Assembly (NCBI RefSeq): GCF_008087665.1
Contig: NZ_CP042912.1
Location: 4,464,001-4,528,000 of the forward strand
DNA length: 64,000 nucleotides
Source of the DNA: Mariniblastus fucicola
GTDB taxonomy: Bacteria; Planctomycetota; Planctomycetia; Pirellulales; Pirellulaceae
Direction of reading: 5' to 3'
The notes beneath the pieces are model-generated. The model had not been told where the DNA came from. It saw only the letters and a program-made list of their open reading frames with translations, and ran no database searches. This document shows, piece after piece, positions 61,477 through 64,000 of the stretch; position 1 is the first letter of the stretch; each line of letters opens with the position of its first letter. The position numbers and the translations under genes were made by a program.

Positions 61477-62784
61477 TTATGTTTGAGAGGCTCGATACCA
61501 ATCCAGTGCGTTGTCAGGAATCTCAGGCGGCGCGGCTCGAAACTGTTTTAGCAACTCTCTGTCGAAACCCTCGGCAAACATCTTCAGATTGCCCAGCGCG
61601 GTGCGACGCAGGCAGTCATCCATCTGCTGTCCGGCCATCAACCGGTAATACTTTTCATTGACCGATGTGGCAGTGCGACCGACATTGAGCACGCGATCGC
61701 CAGGAACAATTTCGCGCCACGTGAAATCAGGCAAGGACATCGCTTTCTCACTGGCTTCGAGAATTCGCTGGGGCGTCAACGTGTCGAGCCGATCAAAGCT
61801 TTCGGACACGAAATAGGTTTTCTGAAACTCGCTGATCAAGTAGTCCGTATTTGCCAACCGCAGCAAGTCGGCATCCTGTTGCGGATCGATCAGTATCCGA
61901 TTCGATTCGTCGTTCTGAATGCTGTACTTGGTCTCGCCTGGCGAAGAAAGAATACCTGCTCCAAAGTCACGCACTTCTCCGTCCTGCATCACCAAACCAA
62001 ACTCGACGGTGAACCAGTAGATCCGTCCGGCGTAAGTCAGCAACTGATCTGCATGCTTGTTAATCGCCTGGATCTCGATCGCGTCCGTGACGCCAACCAG
62101 TCGTTGATCGCGTCGTTCGTAAATCAGATCGCGAGCCCGACCGTGGTTTTGCATTACATTGGCAACGGCTGGAATCGTGAACGTTGCAACGTGACCAGCA
62201 ACATCATGCCCAATGTCAGGCTCTTCAAGATAGTCCGTCCCCAGCGGGCGCATGAACGTTGTCACAGGAAAAAATCGCCGCGAGTGACAGGTGAAAAAAA
62301 GCTCAGCCGGAATGATCTCCTTGACGGTCGCCAGCTGCCATCCCGTTTGCTGATAGATGCGTGCGTTGAGCAACCAGTAGTTCGGAATCATCGCCGCTCC
62401 GATCTCGAACAGCGCTTCTCCCTGCAAATATTCGCGACAGGCGAACTCATGTTTCGTTTTCTGCTGCTGAGCGACCAGGCAGGCCCAGCTAAGATGTTCC
62501 TCGAACGTGTAACCGTCGTAATTTTGCGAGTTCGCGTAGTGCTTCAAATCAACCGTCAGGTCAGTGAACTCGCCAATGCTGAACTGTTCGCCCGCGGCGC
62601 ATGCCTCCAGATAAGACTGGCGCTTTTCTACAGGAATCGGCCACGGAACATCTTCATTGTCGAGCGTCTGACTCAACAAGGCCACTAACTCATCGTGCGG
62701 TATCGGCCCGACAGCAGACAGCTCGATTCCGTTCTGGTCGGCGAAGCGTTGATAGTCGTCCTGATTGAAGATTGATATGCTCAT
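61477..62784 (-). CDS. Biopterin-dependent aromatic amino acid hydroxylase-like protein
   Basis: 435 residues. ATG 62784 overlaps the TGA of hemC by four bases (ATGA). The metal site resembles phenylalanine 4-monooxygenase: LEEPDIGHDVAGHVATF with His193 and His198, and WFTVEFGLV with Glu261. In Chromobacterium and human enzymes the spacing from the second His to Glu is about 40 residues; here it is 63, with an added segment (MQNHGRARDLIYERRDQR). The usual HExxGH is HDVAGH. The protein also has longer ends than the about 280-residue bacterial form. It may hydroxylate phenylalanine or another aromatic substrate; a dead or altered activity is possible. The hemC link may be just genomic order. 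Confidence 0.8.
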   Translation of the reverse strand: MSISIFNQDDYQRFADQNGIELSAVGPIPHDELVALLSQTLDNEDVPWPIPVEKRQSYLEACAAGEQFSIGEFTDLTVDLKHYANSQNYDGYTFEEHLSWACLVAQQQKTKHEFACREYLQGEALFEIGAAMIPNYWLLNARIYQQTGWQLATVKEIIPAELFFTCHSRRFFPVTTFMRPLGTDYLEEPDIGHDVAGHVATFTIPAVANVMQNHGRARDLIYERRDQRLVGVTDAIEIQAINKHADQLLTYAGRIYWFTVEFGLVMQDGEVRDFGAGILSSPGETKYSIQNDESNRILIDPQQDADLLRLANTDYLISEFQKTYFVSESFDRLDTLTPQRILEASEKAMSLPDFTWREIVPGDRVLNVGRTATSVNEKYYRLMAGQQMDDCLRRTALGNLKMFAEGFDRELLKQFRAAPPEIPDNALDWYRASQT

Positions 62785-63719
62785 GGCTCCGACTTTGCCG
62801 CGGCCAACAGTTTGTCGGCTCCGGCGGCGATCAATTTTTCCGCTACGGAAATTCCAAGTAGCTCATAGTCATTCAGCGGCGCCGAATCACTGGCCTCGGT
62901 TCTTATTTTACCATCCCGGCTGAGCACGACACCGGTGAGCGTCAGCGTAGTTCCGGTTATATCACAACGAGCCCCGACCGGAGCCAGGCAACCTGCAAAC
63001 AGCCGCCGCAACATCGCGCGTTCGGCCAACGCAGACGAAAAACTTTCGGGGTGATTCAATTTGGCAACCGCCGCAACGGTGGCTTCGTCGTCGGCCCGCG
63101 TTTCCAGCCCGAGTGCTCCCTGGCCAACCGCCGGCAACAGCACGTTTCGATCAAAGCGAAATGAAATTCGGTCGGCCAGTCCCAACCGTGTCAGGCCCGC
63201 TGCCGCCAATACGATCACGTCGAACTCGCCCGAATCCAGTTTCGCCAGTCGCGTGTCGACGTTGCCGCGAATGTCCCGGATGTCGAGATCCGGACGCAAG
63301 TTCAGAATCTGGGCGGCACGACGAACTGAGCCTGTTCCTACGATGGCTTTCTGCGGCAGCGACTCCAGTGAATTGAGCGTGGAACCGACGGGCCCGCAAA
63401 TCGCGTCTTCGGTTGTTTCTCGTGGCGGAATCGCGGTAATCGAAAGTCCATCCGCATCTTCGGTGGGCAAGTCTTTCAAGCTATGAACCGCCAAGTCGAT
63501 TTCTTTGGCGTCGAGCGCGACCTGAAGTTGCTTTGTGAACAGGCCCTGACCGCCGATCTGAGCCAGTGGTCCGGTCTGCACATCTCCCTGCGTTTTAATC
63601 TGGATCAGTTCGACGACGTTGCCAAGTTTCTCAAGCTCAGCTTTGACCCAATTGCTTTGCCACATCGCAAGTTTACTGCCGCGAGTTCCAAGTCGAATGG
63701 TTTGGGGAGTGGAAGACAT
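62781..63719 (-). CDS. hemC: Hydroxymethylbilane synthase (porphobilinogen deaminase)
   Basis: 312 residues. It condenses four porphobilinogens to hydroxymethylbilane for haem and related tetrapyrroles. Cofactor-attachment Cys244 is in FAGCLAPVGARC. Other markers: RLGTRGSKLAMWQ (9-21), HSLKDLPTE (79-87, with the catalytic Asp83), GTGSVRRAAQIL and AVGQGALGLETR. Length as in the family. It overlaps the aromatic hydroxylase-like gene by four bases, so both are co-translated. ATG 63719 is unambiguous. The next gene upstream on the same strand is the ComF-like one. Confidence 0.96.
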   Translation of the reverse strand: MSSTPQTIRLGTRGSKLAMWQSNWVKAELEKLGNVVELIQIKTQGDVQTGPLAQIGGQGLFTKQLQVALDAKEIDLAVHSLKDLPTEDADGLSITAIPPRETTEDAICGPVGSTLNSLESLPQKAIVGTGSVRRAAQILNLRPDLDIRDIRGNVDTRLAKLDSGEFDVIVLAAAGLTRLGLADRISFRFDRNVLLPAVGQGALGLETRADDEATVAAVAKLNHPESFSSALAERAMLRRLFAGCLAPVGARCDITGTTLTLTGVVLSRDGKIRTEASDSAPLNDYELLGISVAEKLIAAGADKLLAAAKSEP

Positions 63720-63863
63720 TTTGAATCTTGGGGCTGCAGTCGCTGTTCGTTTTGGTGTGTCAGTCGAAGCAATTCGACATCGAAATCGCGCCGTTCAACT
63801 TTGAACACGCGACGGCAACATCCTAACGCTCAGCGTCGGTCGCATGAACAGGGCTGGGCAAAT

Positions 63864-63998
63864 TCAGCCGTCCGTGCGAGGCCGAAAGCTTCCCGTTCCG
63901 CGGGCCACGATGGCACAGTGTGCAGATGCGGCACCTGACTTTCGCAGCATCTTTGCCAATTCGCTAAGGGTTGCCCCGGAAGTCATCACGTCGTCCAC
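63864..63998 (-). CDS. ComF-type phosphoribosyltransferase, C-terminal end (start outside window)
   Basis: 44 residues plus stop, cut by the right edge. VDDVMTSGATLSELAKML is the PRPP-binding motif of ComF/GntX-type phosphoribosyltransferase-like proteins, followed by GAASAHCAIVARGTG. ComF proteins in competent bacteria help DNA uptake; others are of unknown role. It is read leftward, 145 bp upstream of hemC on the same strand. The rest of the gene is not in the window. Confidence 0.8.
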   Translation of the reverse strand: MDDVMTSGATLSELAKMLRKSGAASAHCAIVARGTGSFRPRTDG

Positions 63999-64000
63999 GA

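Noticed and set aside
1-64000. tRNA, rRNA, CRISPR, insertion sequence or prophage
   Set aside because: Looked for T-loop sequence words, repeated spacers, transposase and integrase text in the translated frames and found none.

Overview
The window looks like a stretch of a planctomycete chromosome, most likely a marine Pirellulales-type organism. The signs are an LEPR-XLL surface-protein leader, a PEP-CTERM protein, paired secreted sulfatases and a GH16 glycanase, a Fae (formaldehyde-activating enzyme) homologue, a fused SecDF, a large redoxin/cytochrome/copper-monooxygenase fusion, and many single genes rather than long operons. Assignment is by gene content only; no marker gene tree was possible. 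No tRNA, rRNA, CRISPR array, transposase or prophage was seen.

Layout. 1-4.2 kb: envelope polysaccharide block (glycosyltransferase, ABC exporter, glycosyltransferase) read rightward. 4.2-16.5 kb: housekeeping genes (PEP carboxylase, XseB, M28 peptidase, BioA, PqiA-like and MCE proteins, RlmA-like methyltransferase, YcaQ-like protein) and a multidomain secreted redox protein. 16.6-27.5 kb: secreted or extracellular functions (quinoprotein-like beta-propeller, PEP-CTERM protein, GH16 enzyme, acidic LEPR-XLL protein, cupin, two overlapping sulfatases). 27.7-32.8 kb: a giant AsmA-like protein, DapF and a DUF374 acyltransferase. 32.9-39.9 kb: a leftward group of pseudouridine synthase, MauE/DoxX/HTTM-like membrane protein and a thioredoxin-like gene broken by one in-frame TGA; then an SGNH hydrolase coupled to a Tat-exported sugar isomerase, a trans-sulfuration enzyme and a secreted unknown. 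40-48.9 kb: Fae-like protein, SelW-like protein, LysM protein, an unrecognised TIM-barrel-like protein followed by a glycosyltransferase-metallophosphoesterase fusion, a histidine phosphatase coupled to a DUF2062 membrane protein. 49-64 kb: leftward housekeeping genes: Tgt, YajC and SecDF (export), a secreted unknown, NAD kinase, DXS and polyprenyl synthase (isoprenoids), an EF-hand protein, HemC coupled to a biopterin-type aromatic hydroxylase, and the end of a ComF-type phosphoribosyltransferase at the edge.

The points most worth checking are the in-frame TGA with a hairpin just downstream in the thioredoxin-like gene (32876-33301), a Tgt whose CxCxxC zinc ligands read GxHxxH, a Fae homologue without the expected active-site histidine, the glycosyltransferase-phosphoesterase fusion, and the four-module redox fusion. 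Four strong rho-independent-type terminators or hairpins could be read directly. Functions are inferred from motifs seen in the translated sequence and from family knowledge; no database search was run.
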